Shown here: positions 25,636-35,182 of the stretch, one piece after another
Layout: each line of letters starts with the position of its first letter
How positions within the stretch are numbered: position 1 is the first letter of the stretch
Assembly (NCBI GenBank): GCA_050248715.1
Contig: JBFWRV010000015.1
Span: 1 to 64,000, forward strand
Origin: AWTP1-13 sp050248715
GTDB lineage: Bacteria > Pseudomonadota > Alphaproteobacteria > Rhizobiales > Hyphomicrobiaceae
DNA length: 64,000 nt
Direction of reading: 5' to 3'
The notes under the pieces: model-generated
Databases searched by the model: none
The model's input: only the letters and a program-made list of their open reading frames with translations
Told to the model about the DNA's origin: nothing
Position numbers and translations under genes: made by a program

Positions 25636-27405
25636 TCAGGCCACATCACCACCATCGCCCCTCGGTTGGACGGTGCGCGGGACCCCGCCTGTGGGGGAGG
25701 CATGCTTCTGCGCCGCGGCCGGTTGCGCGGGTGCGATCTCCTCGCGGAACTTGTTGGTGATGGGATAGCGGCGGTCGCGGCCGAAATTGCGCGCCGAGAT
25801 CTTCACGCCCGGAGCCGCCTGCCGGCGCTTGTACTCGGCAATGTAGAGCAGCCGCTCCACCTTCTTGACGGTCTCCGGCGGATGGCCGCGGGCGATGATG
25901 TCGGCAAGCGGCATCTCGCGCTCGACGAGGCAGGCGAGAATGTCGTCCAGCACCTCGTAGGCCGGCAGGCTGTCCTGGTCGGTCTGGTTCTCCCGCAGCT
26001 CGGCGGTGGGTGGGCGCGTGATGATGTTCTCGGGGATGACGATGCCGGGCGGACCCTTGCCGCCCTTGGGGACATGCGCATTGCGCCAGCGGGCCAGGCG
26101 ATAGACCTCCATCTTGTAAAGGTCCTTGATCGGGTTGAAGCCGCCGTTCATGTCTCCGTAGAGCGTGGCATAGCCCACCGACATCTCGCTCTTGTTGCCG
26201 GTCGTGAGCACCATGCCGCCGAACTTGTTGGAGAGGGCCATCAGCGCCGTGCCGCGCACGCGGCTCTGCACGTTTTCCTCGGTGACGTCGGACTCGCGGC
26301 CCGCAAACATCCCCTCGAGCATGGCGAGGAAGCCCTCGACCGCCGGCGCGATCGGCACGACGTCGTAGCGCACGCCGAGTGCCTTGGCGCACTCGGCGGC
26401 GTCGGAGAGGCTCACATTGGAGGTGTAACGGTAGGGCAGCATCACGCAGTGCACGCGCGCGGCGCCGAGCGCATCGACCGCCAGCGCCGCGACGAGGGCG
26501 GAATCGATGCCCCCGGAGAGGCCGAGGACCACATTCGGGAAGCCGTTCTTGTCGACGTAATCCCGCAATCCCAGTATGCAGGCGTGATAGGCGGCGGAGT
26601 CCCCCTCCTCGATCGATGCCCGCGTGCCGTCTTGGCAGCGCCAGCCGGCCGGTGTGCGGCGCATCTCGACGACGGTTACGGCCTCCTCCCAGGCCGGCAT
26701 CTGCACGGCGAGGTGGCCGTCAGGGTTCAGGACGAAGGAGGCGCCGTCGAACACCAGCTCGTCCTGGCCGCCGATCTGGTTGAGGTAGAGCAGCGGCAGC
26801 CCTGTCTCCGTGACGCGGGCGACGGCTACGTTCGTGCGCAAGTCGGGCTTGGGCCAGTCGAAGGGCGAGCCGTTCGGGGAGATGAGCATTTCCGAGCCCG
26901 TCTCCTGCAGGCACTCGCAAACCTCCTCCTTCCAGATGTCCTCGCAGATCGGCACGCCGATGCGCACGCCGCGGAAATTGACCGGGCCCGGCAGCGGCCC
27001 CTGGTCGAACACGCGCTTTTCGTCGAACACGCCGTAGTTGGGCAGCTCGACCTTGTGGCGCACGGCTTCGATGCGCCCGCGATCGAGAAGCGCGATGGAA
27101 TTATAGAGCTTGTCGTCCTCTGCCCAGATGGTGCCGACGATCACGGCGGGACCTCCGTCGGCCGTCTCTGCGGCGAGGGTCTCCACGGCACTGCGCGCGG
27201 CCGCGGCAAAGGCGGGTTTGCGCACCAGGTCCTCGGGAGGATAGCCGGTGATGAAGAGCTCGGGGTATACGACGAGGTCGGCGCCGCGGGCCGCCGCCTC
27301 GGCGCGCGCCCTGCGCAGCTTGGCGGCGTTGCCGACGAGGTCGCCGACGACGGGATTGAGCTGCGCGAGGGCGATTCTGAGCGTATCTGTGATGGCCTTC
27401 GACAT
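25636..27405 (-). CDS. nadE: Glutamine-dependent NAD+ synthetase
   Basis: A 589-residue two-domain enzyme making NAD+ from deamido-NAD+, ATP and glutamine. The N-terminal nitrilase/glutaminase domain (about 1-260) has the catalytic Glu in VVYPELFITGYPPEDLV, Lys in HKVELPNYGVFDEKR and Cys in IGVPICEDIW. The C-terminal ATP-pyrophosphatase domain carries VLGLSGGIDSALVAALAVD, then TTGNKSEMSVGYATLYGDMN and NIITRPPTAELRENQTDQDS. The length is that of the long glutamine-using form. ATG 27405 is the start. It is divergent from the EamA transporter. Confidence 0.95.
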   Translation of the reverse strand: MSKAITDTLRIALAQLNPVVGDLVGNAAKLRRARAEAAARGADLVVYPELFITGYPPEDLVRKPAFAAAARSAVETLAAETADGGPAVIVGTIWAEDDKLYNSIALLDRGRIEAVRHKVELPNYGVFDEKRVFDQGPLPGPVNFRGVRIGVPICEDIWKEEVCECLQETGSEMLISPNGSPFDWPKPDLRTNVAVARVTETGLPLLYLNQIGGQDELVFDGASFVLNPDGHLAVQMPAWEEAVTVVEMRRTPAGWRCQDGTRASIEEGDSAAYHACILGLRDYVDKNGFPNVVLGLSGGIDSALVAALAVDALGAARVHCVMLPYRYTSNVSLSDAAECAKALGVRYDVVPIAPAVEGFLAMLEGMFAGRESDVTEENVQSRVRGTALMALSNKFGGMVLTTGNKSEMSVGYATLYGDMNGGFNPIKDLYKMEVYRLARWRNAHVPKGGKGPPGIVIPENIITRPPTAELRENQTDQDSLPAYEVLDDILACLVEREMPLADIIARGHPPETVKKVERLLYIAEYKRRQAAPGVKISARNFGRDRRYPITNKFREEIAPAQPAAAQKHASPTGGVPRTVQPRGDGGDVA

Positions 27406-27467
27406 GGGTCGACATTAGGACTTGGCGCTCGCGTTGCGCAACGTGGCAGATACGGGGCAGGAAACGC

Positions 27468-28328
27468 GTGCCGACATCGAACGGAGCGACGATCCTCGGC
27501 GCAGGGGCGATTCTCCTGTGGTCGACGCTCGCCATCCTGACGGTCGGTACGGGCACCATACCGCCGTTCCAGACCACGGCTGTCGCCTTCGCTGTCGGCG
27601 GCGCGGTTGTGGCGCTGGCGGCCGTGCTGCGGGGTCGCGCCGGTCTGATACGGCCGACGTGGGCGTCTTTGGCGCTCGGCGTCTACGGTCTGTTCGGCTA
27701 CCACGTTCTCTACTTTGCCGCGCTCAAGCTCGCGCCGCCAGCCGAGGCCCATCTGCTGGCATCGCTGTGGGCGCTGCTGATCGTCTTGCTCTCCGGCCTG
27801 TTGCCGGGTGCCCGGCTGCAGCGCATCCATGTCCTGGCCGCCCTGATGGGTCTCGCCGCGGCGACGCTGCTCGTGTGGGGGCGACTGGGCACAGGAACGC
27901 CCGGATCGTCTGCTCATGTTGGCTTCCTGCTGGCGCTTGGCTGCGCGCTCGTGTGGTCGAGCTACTCGGTGGCATCACGGCTCTTTGCCGAGGTCCCGAG
28001 CGAGAGTGTCGCCGTCGCGTGCATCCTCACCGCGGTCCTCGCGTTCGCCTGCAGCCGGCTGTTCGAGACCTGGGTGACGCCCGACGGTGCGATCGCCTGG
28101 CTGGCACTCATTGGTCTCGGCGTGGGGCCGACGGGCGCCGCCTTCCTGCTCTGGGACATCGGCATGAAGAGAGGAGATGTGTCGCTGCTCGGCGTTCTCT
28201 CCTATGCATCTCCGGTTCTCTCCACGCTGCTGCTGGTGGTGCTGGGATTTGCGGCGCCAAGCTGGACGCTCGCCTTGGCCTGCAGCCTCATCGTCATTGC
28301 CGGCGTGATCGCGACGTGGGCGGATTGA
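27468..28328 (+). CDS. EamA/DMT family transporter
   Basis: A 286-residue membrane protein of the drug/metabolite transporter superfamily. GTG 27468 is used because AGGA lies about six bases upstream and the hydrophobic region begins soon after. Ten spans in two EamA repeats are suggested, with GAILLWSTLAILTVG at the start, then GLFGYHVLYFAALKLAPPAE and, in the second repeat, LLGVLSYASPVLSTLLLVVL. It probably exports amino acids or metabolites; the substrate is not predictable. It ends about 180 bases before the PQQ dehydrogenase. Confidence 0.85.
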   Translation: MPTSNGATILGAGAILLWSTLAILTVGTGTIPPFQTTAVAFAVGGAVVALAAVLRGRAGLIRPTWASLALGVYGLFGYHVLYFAALKLAPPAEAHLLASLWALLIVLLSGLLPGARLQRIHVLAALMGLAAATLLVWGRLGTGTPGSSAHVGFLLALGCALVWSSYSVASRLFAEVPSESVAVACILTAVLAFACSRLFETWVTPDGAIAWLALIGLGVGPTGAAFLLWDIGMKRGDVSLLGVLSYASPVLSTLLLVVLGFAAPSWTLALACSLIVIAGVIATWAD

Positions 28329-28505
28329 GCATAACCGCTTCGCGCTTGCTGAAAGCGCGGAACAGAGTCACGCTACGACGTTGGCTGAACAGCAAGGAGA
28401 ATGCCGGCCGAAGCACCTCGACTCACCACATAAGACCCGCTGAGGCCCGACGCAGATCGCAGGCAGCCGCAGAGCTGTCGCGACGGAGGAAACGGAGGAC
28501 GCCCA

Positions 28506-30593
28506 ATGCCAGGTTCACGCTCCCATGCGCTAGCTGCCGCGGCCGCGCTGAGCTCACTGCTCGCCGCCAACTCCCTCACGGCCCAAACTCCTGCCGCCAA
28601 GGTCGACGGGGCCTTCATCCGCCAGAATGAGGCAAGCTCCCGGGAATGGCCGACGATCGGGCTCGACTACGCGGAGACGCGCTTCAGCAAGCTCAAGCAG
28701 ATCGACGCGAGCAACGTCAAGGATCTGGGCCTTGCCTGGTCCTACAACCTGGAATCGACTCGCGGAGTCGAGGCGACGCCGTTGGTGGTCGACGGCGTGA
28801 TGTACGTGACGGCGTCGTGGAGCATCGTGCACGCCATCGACGCGCGCACGGGCAAGGCGCGCTGGGTCTACGACCCCAAGGTGCCCCGCGACATCGGCTA
28901 CAAGGGATGTTGCGATGTCGTCAATCGCGGGGTGGCCCTGCACAAGGGCAAGGTCTACGTCGCCGCCTACGACGGGAGGTTGATCGCACTCGCAGCGGAC
29001 ACCGGCAAGGTGGTGTGGGAGAAGGACACCATCATCGACAAGGCACGTCCCTACACCATCACCGGCGCCCCGCGGGTATTCAAGGGCAACGTGGTGATCG
29101 GCAACGGCGGCGCGGAGTACGGCGTGCGCGGCTACGTCACCGCCTACGACGCAGAGACCGGCGAGCAGAGGTGGCGCTGGTTCACGGTGCCGGGAGATCC
29201 AAGCAAGCCGTTCGAAGACGAGTCGATGGAGAAGGCTGCCAAGACCTGGGACCCGGCCGGAAGGTACTGGGAGGCCGGCGGCGGCGGCACGGTCTGGGAT
29301 ACGCTCACCTACGACCCCGACCTCAACCTCGTCTACATCGGCACGGGCAACGGGTCGCCCTGGGCGCACAGCAAGCGCAGCCCGGCCGGCGGCGACAACC
29401 TTTATCTCTCCTCGCTCGTGGCCCTGAACGCCGACACCGGCAAGTATGTCTGGCACTACCAGGAGACGCCCGGCGACAACTGGGACTATACGGCAACCCA
29501 GCCGATGATCCTGGCCGACCTCACGATCGACGGGCAGGCGCGCAAGGTCATCCTGCATGCGCCCAAGAACGGCTTCTTCTTCGTCGTCGACCGCACCAAC
29601 GGCAAGTTCATCTCGGCCAAGAACTTCGTCGACGTGAACTGGGCCACGGGCTACGACAAGGACGGCCGCCCGATCCAAATTCCCGAGGCGCGCCAGAACG
29701 ACAAGCCGCGCGAGAGCATCCCGGGTCCGTTCGGTGCCCACAACTGGCACCCGATGTCGTTCAGTCCGCTGACCGGCCTCGTCTATCTGCCGGCGCAGAA
29801 CATCCCGCTGACGCTGATGGATCACAAGGGCTGGAAGCATAATGTCAACGAACCGGGCTCGCCGCACGCTGCCATGGGCTGGAACACGGCGATGTACATC
29901 AATGCGGAGCCGCCGAAGTCAGCGCCCTTCGGCCGCCTGATTGCCTGGGACCCCGTGCAGCAGAAGGAGGTCTGGCGGCAGGAGCACGTCTCCCCGTGGA
30001 ACGGCGGCACCCTGGCGACGGCCGGCAACCTGGTCTTCCAGGGCACGGCGGACGGCCGCTTCGTGGCCTACAACGCGATGACGGGCGCGAAGCTCTGGGA
30101 AACGGCCACCGGGACGGGCGTCGTCGCGGCGCCGGCTATCTATGAGATCGACGGCAAGCAATATGTGTCGATCGCGGTTGGCTGGGGCGGCGTCTACGGG
30201 ATCGCCCATCGGGCCACCGAGCGCAAGGGCCCCGGCACGGTCTACACCTTCATGATCGGTGGCACGGCCAAGGCACCGGAGTTCGTCGCCTACCAGCAAG
30301 GCGCGCTGCTGAAGGACGTGAAGTACGACCCCGCGCACGTGAAGGAGGGTACGCTGCTCTACGTCAGCAACTGCGTGTTCTGCCACGGCGTGCCAGGTGT
30401 CGACCGCGGTGGCAACGTGCCCAACCTCGGCTACGCGGCGACGGCCACCATCGCCAATCTCGACCAGTTCATCTTCAAGGGGCCGCACGTGCAGCAGGGC
30501 ATGCCGGACTTCACGGGGCTGCTGAAAGCGGACGAGATCGAGAAGATCAAGGCCTTCATCCAGGGCACCGTCGACGCCATCCGACCGAAATAG
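28506..30593 (+). CDS. PQQ-dependent quinohaemoprotein alcohol dehydrogenase
   Basis: A 695-residue periplasmic enzyme, ATG 28506 with GGAGG upstream and a signal peptide ending near SLTAQ. An eight-bladed PQQ propeller holds the vicinal disulfide Cys 135/136 (YKGCCDVVN), YIGTGNGSPW and the catalytic Asp in TPGDNWDYTATQP. A Thr sits two residues after that Asp, where lanthanide-dependent enzymes have Asp, so Ca2+ is expected. The C-terminal cytochrome c domain has CVFCH at 623-627. It oxidises alcohols and passes electrons to the fused haem. No PQQ synthesis genes are in the window. Confidence 0.93.
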   Translation: MPGSRSHALAAAAALSSLLAANSLTAQTPAAKVDGAFIRQNEASSREWPTIGLDYAETRFSKLKQIDASNVKDLGLAWSYNLESTRGVEATPLVVDGVMYVTASWSIVHAIDARTGKARWVYDPKVPRDIGYKGCCDVVNRGVALHKGKVYVAAYDGRLIALAADTGKVVWEKDTIIDKARPYTITGAPRVFKGNVVIGNGGAEYGVRGYVTAYDAETGEQRWRWFTVPGDPSKPFEDESMEKAAKTWDPAGRYWEAGGGGTVWDTLTYDPDLNLVYIGTGNGSPWAHSKRSPAGGDNLYLSSLVALNADTGKYVWHYQETPGDNWDYTATQPMILADLTIDGQARKVILHAPKNGFFFVVDRTNGKFISAKNFVDVNWATGYDKDGRPIQIPEARQNDKPRESIPGPFGAHNWHPMSFSPLTGLVYLPAQNIPLTLMDHKGWKHNVNEPGSPHAAMGWNTAMYINAEPPKSAPFGRLIAWDPVQQKEVWRQEHVSPWNGGTLATAGNLVFQGTADGRFVAYNAMTGAKLWETATGTGVVAAPAIYEIDGKQYVSIAVGWGGVYGIAHRATERKGPGTVYTFMIGGTAKAPEFVAYQQGALLKDVKYDPAHVKEGTLLYVSNCVFCHGVPGVDRGGNVPNLGYAATATIANLDQFIFKGPHVQQGMPDFTGLLKADEIEKIKAFIQGTVDAIRPK

Positions 30594-30684
30594 TGCTCAT
30601 CTCTCCCTCCCCCCTTGCGGGGTGAGGGCCAGCAGGCGCCGATAGTGTCACAGTGAACCTCTCCCCATCGAAGAGAGGCGCGCC

Positions 30685-32076
30685 CTACTCCGCTGCCGTT
30701 CTGGACGCCGGCGCACTGGCTGTGGCGTCCTGCTTCAGCCTTGCGGCCAGCAGAAAAGCAAGCTCCAGCGACTGACCCGCGTTGAGGCGTGGATCGCATC
30801 CCGTGTCGTACTTGTCGCCGAGGTTCGCCTCCGAGATGCGGGTCACGCCGCCCGTGCACTCCGTCACGTTCTGCCCGGTCATCTCGACGTGTACGCCGCC
30901 GGCATAGGTGCCCTCGGCGCGGTGGGTGTCGAAGAAGCGCTCGACCTCGGCGACGATGCTCTCGAAGGGGCGCGTCTTGTAGCCGGTGGTGGCGGTGACG
31001 GTGTTGCCGTGCATGGGATCGCACTCCCACACCACGGTGCGGCCGGCCTTCTTCACGGCGCGGATGAGCTTGGGCAGGTGCTTCTCCACCTTGTCGGCGC
31101 CGAACCGGCAGATGAGCGTGAGGCGCCCCGCCTCGTCCCGGGGGTTGAGGATGTCGATGAGGCGCAGCAGTTCGTCGGGCTCCAGCGACGGCCCGCACTT
31201 CACGCCGATCGGATTGACGACGCCGCGGCAGAACTCCACGTGTGCGCCGTCCGGCTGGCGCGTGCGGTCGCCGATCCACAGGAAATGGCCGGAGGTGGCG
31301 ACGTAGTCGCCCGAGCCCATCATCTGGTCCTGCCGGGTGAGGGCCTGCTCGTAGGCCAGAAGCAGCGCCTCGTGGCTGGTGTAGAAGCTGGTCGTGCGCA
31401 TCTCCAGGTTCTTCTCGGCGGTCATGCCGAGGAGCGCGTTGATCTCCACCGTGCGCTTGATCTCGTTGGCGAGCTGCTCGTAGCGCTCCTCGACCGGGGT
31501 GCCTTCCATGAATTTCAGCTCCCACCGGTGCGCGTTCTCGAGCGAGGCGAAGCCGCCGTCCAGCAGCGCGCGCAGGAAGTTGAGGGTGGCTGCCGACTGC
31601 CGGTAGGCCTGCAGCTGCCGGCGGGGATCGGGAATGCGAGCCTCGGGCGTGAACTCGGGGCCGTTGATGATGTCGCCGCGATAGCTCGGCAACTCCACGC
31701 CGTTCTGCTTCTCGGTCGGCGAGGAGCGCGGCTTGGCGAACTGGCCGGCCACGCGCCCGACCTTCACCACCTGGCTGTTGCCGCCGAAGGTGAGGATCAG
31801 GGCCATCTGCAGGAACAGCTGGAAGTAGTCGCGGATGTAGTCGGTCTTGTGCTCCTTGAAGCTCTCCGCGCAGTCCCCGCCCTGCAGCAGGAAGGCCTTG
31901 CCCTGGGCGACGCCCGCCAACTTCTCTTTGAGGTCGCGCACCTCCTTGATGAAGATGAGCGGTGGAAAGTTACGCAGGTTGTTCTCGACCTCGGACAATG
32001 CCGCGGCGTGAGGATACTCGGGCACTTGGCGGATCGGCTTGCCTCTCCAGCTGTCTGGCTTCCACGGCTGCGCCAT
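30685..32076 (-). CDS. 3-deoxy-7-phosphoheptulonate synthase, class II
   Basis: A 463-residue class II (plant/AroH-type) DAHP synthase catalysing PEP plus erythrose-4-phosphate condensation, the entry to the shikimate pathway. ATG 32076 has AGGAG eight bases upstream. Motifs: AFLLQGGDCAESF (metal Cys), RVAGQFAKPRSSPTE, CRGVVNPIGVKCGPSLEPDE, VVWECDPMHGNTV (metal His) and TECTGGVTRI. It is complete in length. It is convergent with the PQQ dehydrogenase; the 90 bases between hold two small GC hairpins. It is divergent from the hydrolase at 32296. Confidence 0.95.
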   Translation of the reverse strand: MAQPWKPDSWRGKPIRQVPEYPHAAALSEVENNLRNFPPLIFIKEVRDLKEKLAGVAQGKAFLLQGGDCAESFKEHKTDYIRDYFQLFLQMALILTFGGNSQVVKVGRVAGQFAKPRSSPTEKQNGVELPSYRGDIINGPEFTPEARIPDPRRQLQAYRQSAATLNFLRALLDGGFASLENAHRWELKFMEGTPVEERYEQLANEIKRTVEINALLGMTAEKNLEMRTTSFYTSHEALLLAYEQALTRQDQMMGSGDYVATSGHFLWIGDRTRQPDGAHVEFCRGVVNPIGVKCGPSLEPDELLRLIDILNPRDEAGRLTLICRFGADKVEKHLPKLIRAVKKAGRTVVWECDPMHGNTVTATTGYKTRPFESIVAEVERFFDTHRAEGTYAGGVHVEMTGQNVTECTGGVTRISEANLGDKYDTGCDPRLNAGQSLELAFLLAARLKQDATASAPASRTAAE

Positions 32077-32253
32077 GGGTCGTCTCCTACGCGTCGTCTT
32101 GTGCGATCGGCCCGTGCGCTGTGAGCACGGTGGGCCGGCGCCACTGTTACAGTTCAATGGGCTATGCGCCGGCTTATAGGCGAAAGCTGGACCGTCCGCC
32201 AGATTGGCATCCGGGAAAAATGCGCGCCGCGTATTGAATTCGCCGGGAGGGTG

Positions 32254-32281
32254 GCTAAGTTGACGCAAACGTCAACTTAGC
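32254..32281. promoter_or_regulatory. 28-bp perfect palindrome, likely operator
   Basis: Arms GCTAAGTTGACG (32254-32265) and CGTCAACTTAGC (32270-32281) are exact inverse complements with a CAAA centre. It ends 14 bases before the ATG of the hydrolase gene and lies in the divergent space with the DAHP synthase. The core TTGAC-GTCAA and absence of a T-run suit a dimeric regulator (TetR or MerR type) rather than a terminator. No regulator gene is adjacent. Confidence 0.65.
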
Positions 32282-32295
32282 GATGGAGCCGGCCA

Positions 32296-33213
32296 ATGAC
32301 CGTTTCCCTCCGGGTGCCCGAGGCGGCGGCGACCGCGGTCGCAGGCGACAGCCGTGACCTCACGGTCCCGGCCGCGGACGGCTACGCCTTGGCGGCAACC
32401 TTGCTCGAGCCGGGCTGCGCGCTGCCCGATGCGCCGCTGGTCGTGATCGGCTGCGCCGTGGGGGTGCCGCGGCGCTACTACGCAAAGTTCGCCGGCCATA
32501 TCGCCGCGCGGGGGCACCCGGTGCTCACTTTCGACTACCGCGGCATCGGCGGGTCGCGGCGCGGCTCGCTCGCGGGCTCCAAGGTGCGCATGCGCGACTG
32601 GTGCATCCTCGACGTGCCGGGCGTGCTCGCGTGGACGCAGCGCGAGTTGCCGCGGCGGCCGGTCCATTGGGTCGGCCACAGCATGGGCGGCTTTGCCACG
32701 GGGCTCGCCCACAACAACCACATCGTGGCGCGGCAGCTCAACGTGGCGACGCTCAGCGGGTACTGGGGCCGGATGGCTTCGCCCGAGAAGTATCGCGTCC
32801 GCCTGATGATGGCAGGGCTCGGGGCGCCGGTGGTCCGCCTCATGGGCTACTTCCCAGGCTTTCTCCTGGGCGGCGAGGACATGCCGGGGCCTGCGTATCT
32901 CGAATGGACGCGCTGGTGCATGACCCCCGGCTTCCTGTTCGACGACACGACGCTGGCGGAGCGGGCAAACTTCCCACGTTTCAAGGCGCCGTTGCGCTGT
33001 CTCCAGATCGGCGACGATCCCTGGGGCACGGAGGCGGCCGTGGGACACATGACCGAGCATTTCACGGGCAGTGCCGACCGCTCGACGTGGCGCATCACGC
33101 CGGCCGATGCCGGAGTGAAGGCGATCGGCCATTTCGGCTTCTTCCGCTCGGAAATGGCCGACACGCTCTGGAAGCCGGCGGCGGATTGGCTGCTCGATCA
33201 GGAATCGGGTTGA
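32296..33213 (+). CDS. Alpha/beta-fold hydrolase
   Basis: A 305-residue serine hydrolase of the S33/Hydrolase_4 type. ATG 32296 has GGAG seven bases upstream. The oxyanion region is VVIGCAVGVPRRYYAKFA, the nucleophile elbow WVGHSMGGFATGLA, and a late His is in KAIGHFGFF. HPVLTFDYRGIGGSRRGS is the usual strand after the oxyanion loop. It is first in a plus-strand group with an amidohydrolase and a Rieske protein. The palindrome in its leader suggests dedicated regulation. The substrate is unknown. Confidence 0.85.
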   Translation: MTVSLRVPEAAATAVAGDSRDLTVPAADGYALAATLLEPGCALPDAPLVVIGCAVGVPRRYYAKFAGHIAARGHPVLTFDYRGIGGSRRGSLAGSKVRMRDWCILDVPGVLAWTQRELPRRPVHWVGHSMGGFATGLAHNNHIVARQLNVATLSGYWGRMASPEKYRVRLMMAGLGAPVVRLMGYFPGFLLGGEDMPGPAYLEWTRWCMTPGFLFDDTTLAERANFPRFKAPLRCLQIGDDPWGTEAAVGHMTEHFTGSADRSTWRITPADAGVKAIGHFGFFRSEMADTLWKPAADWLLDQESG

Positions 33214-33278
33214 CGTGCCGGCGCCGGCACATACGAGTATGAGCCAACACATATTGGCGGCTCGGTCGGGAGGCTTGC

Positions 33279-34409
33279 ATGGGTGCGGTGGAGGATGCGG
33301 TTTCGACAACGCGTCAGGCTGGACGTGAAACCAAGGCCCGACTGAGGATTTTCGACTGCGACGTGCATCCCGTGCCGCGCGACGGGCTCAACACCTTGGC
33401 GCCCTACATCCCCAGGGCCTGGAAGGAGCGCTTCGACCGCAAGCAGGCACTGCACGACGGCCTGAACGTGCCGATCCGCTTCAAGCACCCCAACGGCTCG
33501 GTGGTACGCCAGGACGCGCGGACGCCCGATGGCGGACCGTCCGCCTCGGACGCCAGATACCTCGTGCGCGATCTGCTGGAGGAGCAGGGCATCGAGGGCG
33601 CGCTGCTCAACTGCTTCGACGCGGGCGGGTTGCTTTCCGCGCAGGCGAGCACGGAGGAGAGCATCGTCCTCGCCAAAGCCTACAACGACTACTTCATGGA
33701 GGAGTGGCTGCCGGTCGACCCGCGGCTGAAATACGCGCCGGCGGTGCCGACACAGGACCCGGTCGCCGCCGCCGCCGAGATTCGACGCCTCGGCAAGCAC
33801 GCGCAGGTCGCCGCCATTTTCGTGCCGCTGGTGAACGTGCTGATGGGTCACCGCTACTATTGGCCGATCTATGAGGCGTGCGCGGATCTGGATCTGCCCG
33901 TCTATGTCCACGTCACGGGCATCGAGAGCATCTCGGCCGGCACCCCGACGATGGGGGCAGGAACGTTCGAATCCTATATCGAGCGTTATGCCGCCGTGCC
34001 GCAGATGGGGATGGTCAGCGTCACCAGCCTGATCCTCAACGGTGTGCTGGAGAAGTTTCCGGGCCTCAAGTTCATGTTCGCGGAATACGGCTTCTTGTGG
34101 CTGCCGTCGCTGTTCTATCGCATGGACCGCACCTGGCGGGGGCTGCGCCACGAGGTGCCGTGGGTGCGCAAGTCGCCCGGCGAGTATCTGCATGAACGCT
34201 TCATCTTCACGACCCAGCCGTGCGACGAGCCTGACGATCCCAAGCAACTCGCGACCCTCATCTCGCTGCTCGGCCCCGACCTCTTGTGCTTCAGCAGCGA
34301 CTACCCGCACTGGGACAACGACATGCCGGGGTCGACGTTGCGGATGCTCCCCGCCGAGGCTCGCAAGGCCGTCTTCTACGACAATGCCGCGCGCGTTCTG
34401 CGGCTGTAG
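33279..34409 (+). CDS. Amidohydrolase_2 family metal-dependent hydrolase
   Basis: A 376-residue TIM-barrel hydrolase/decarboxylase related to aminocarboxymuconate-semialdehyde decarboxylase. ATG 33279 has GGGAGG upstream. The metal HxH-equivalent is RIFDCDVHPVPRDGL; a mid-barrel segment reads DLPVYVHVTGIESISAG; the active-site Asp is in LCFSSDYPHWDNDMPGS. It starts 65 bases after the hydrolase and ends ten bases before the Rieske gene, so the three form one unit. Family members hydrolyse or decarboxylate cyclic and aromatic acids. Confidence 0.88.
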   Translation: MGAVEDAVSTTRQAGRETKARLRIFDCDVHPVPRDGLNTLAPYIPRAWKERFDRKQALHDGLNVPIRFKHPNGSVVRQDARTPDGGPSASDARYLVRDLLEEQGIEGALLNCFDAGGLLSAQASTEESIVLAKAYNDYFMEEWLPVDPRLKYAPAVPTQDPVAAAAEIRRLGKHAQVAAIFVPLVNVLMGHRYYWPIYEACADLDLPVYVHVTGIESISAGTPTMGAGTFESYIERYAAVPQMGMVSVTSLILNGVLEKFPGLKFMFAEYGFLWLPSLFYRMDRTWRGLRHEVPWVRKSPGEYLHERFIFTTQPCDEPDDPKQLATLISLLGPDLLCFSSDYPHWDNDMPGSTLRMLPAEARKAVFYDNAARVLRL

Positions 34410-34419
34410 GTGGTCCGAG

Positions 34420-34788
34420 ATGGCGCAAGCAAGGCAGCAGCACAAGGTCGGTCGCTCGCAGGACTTCGCGATCGGCCAGATGAAGCTCTTCGAACTGCAG
34501 GGCCGCGAGATCGGCGTGATCCGCTTGCCCGGCGGCGACCTGCGCGCGATCAACAACTGGTGCCCACACAAGGGGGCGCCCATCTGTCGGGGCATCGTCG
34601 GCGGGACATGGCGTTCGAACGGGCCGGGCGATCTCACGCTGGATAGCGGCAGCGTGGCGTTGGCATGTCCCTGGCATGGCTTCGAGTACGATCTCGCCAC
34701 CGGCGAGGAGGTGTGCTGGCGACGTCCGACGCGGCTGCGCATGTACGGGGTCGAGGAGGTCGACGGGGAGGTCATCGTCACGCTTTAG
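34420..34788 (+). CDS. Small Rieske [2Fe-2S] protein
   Basis: A 122-residue Rieske ferredoxin-like protein. Cluster ligands are Cys 48/His 50 in NNWCPHKGAPICRG and Cys 83/His 86 in ALACPWHGFEYDLATGEE. ATG 34420 is ten bases after the amidohydrolase stop. Small Rieske proteins either shuttle electrons to oxygenases or act as ferredoxin subunits, but no oxygenase is adjacent. A protein of nearly equal length with the same Cys 83/His 86 placement is found at 58266-58631, also beside an amidohydrolase. Confidence 0.9.
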   Translation: MAQARQQHKVGRSQDFAIGQMKLFELQGREIGVIRLPGGDLRAINNWCPHKGAPICRGIVGGTWRSNGPGDLTLDSGSVALACPWHGFEYDLATGEEVCWRRPTRLRMYGVEEVDGEVIVTL

Positions 34789-35022
34789 CGTGGCCGATCG
34801 AGAAGTCTGTGGCCGTTCTCCCGGGGAAGCTGGATCAGACTTCGGCGCCCGAGTGAGACCGTTGGCGTGGCTCGCGTCCTGTTGGCCGCGAAGGATTGTT
34901 GCTAGCTTGTCGCGCGGGACGAGTTTTCGCGATCAGGACATGAGCGTTGGGGGTACCGCAGGCCGGTGTGCTCTGCCGCGACCGATCCGGGAAAGATTGC
35001 ACCGGCTGCGAGCAGCGCGTGC

Positions 35023-35035
35023 GCAAACGGTTTGC
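35023..35035. promoter_or_regulatory. Palindrome in the RND pump leader
   Basis: GCAAAC and GTTTGC flank one base, giving a 13-bp perfect inverted repeat about 150 bases before the RND adaptor. An imperfect 22-base inverted repeat (GCAC...GTGC) lies immediately to its left at 34999-35022. These are operator-like. The 394-base gap 34789-35182 shows no gene or terminator, so the pump's repressor must be elsewhere. Confidence 0.4.
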
Positions 35036-35182
35036 ATCCGCGCGGCGCAAAGGGAAAAAAAGCGTCTTCGTTCCAGCCCGTTGTGCTCGCACACGCCTTC
35101 ACAAGCTCGCGAGGATACCTGCCCGCCGCAGCAGTCGTGCACCATATCGCTGCAACGCACCATAACGCACGACAGGACTTCC

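Noticed and set aside
32254..32281. Palindrome as terminator
   Set aside because: No T-run on either strand and too close to the downstream start codon; an operator is more likely.
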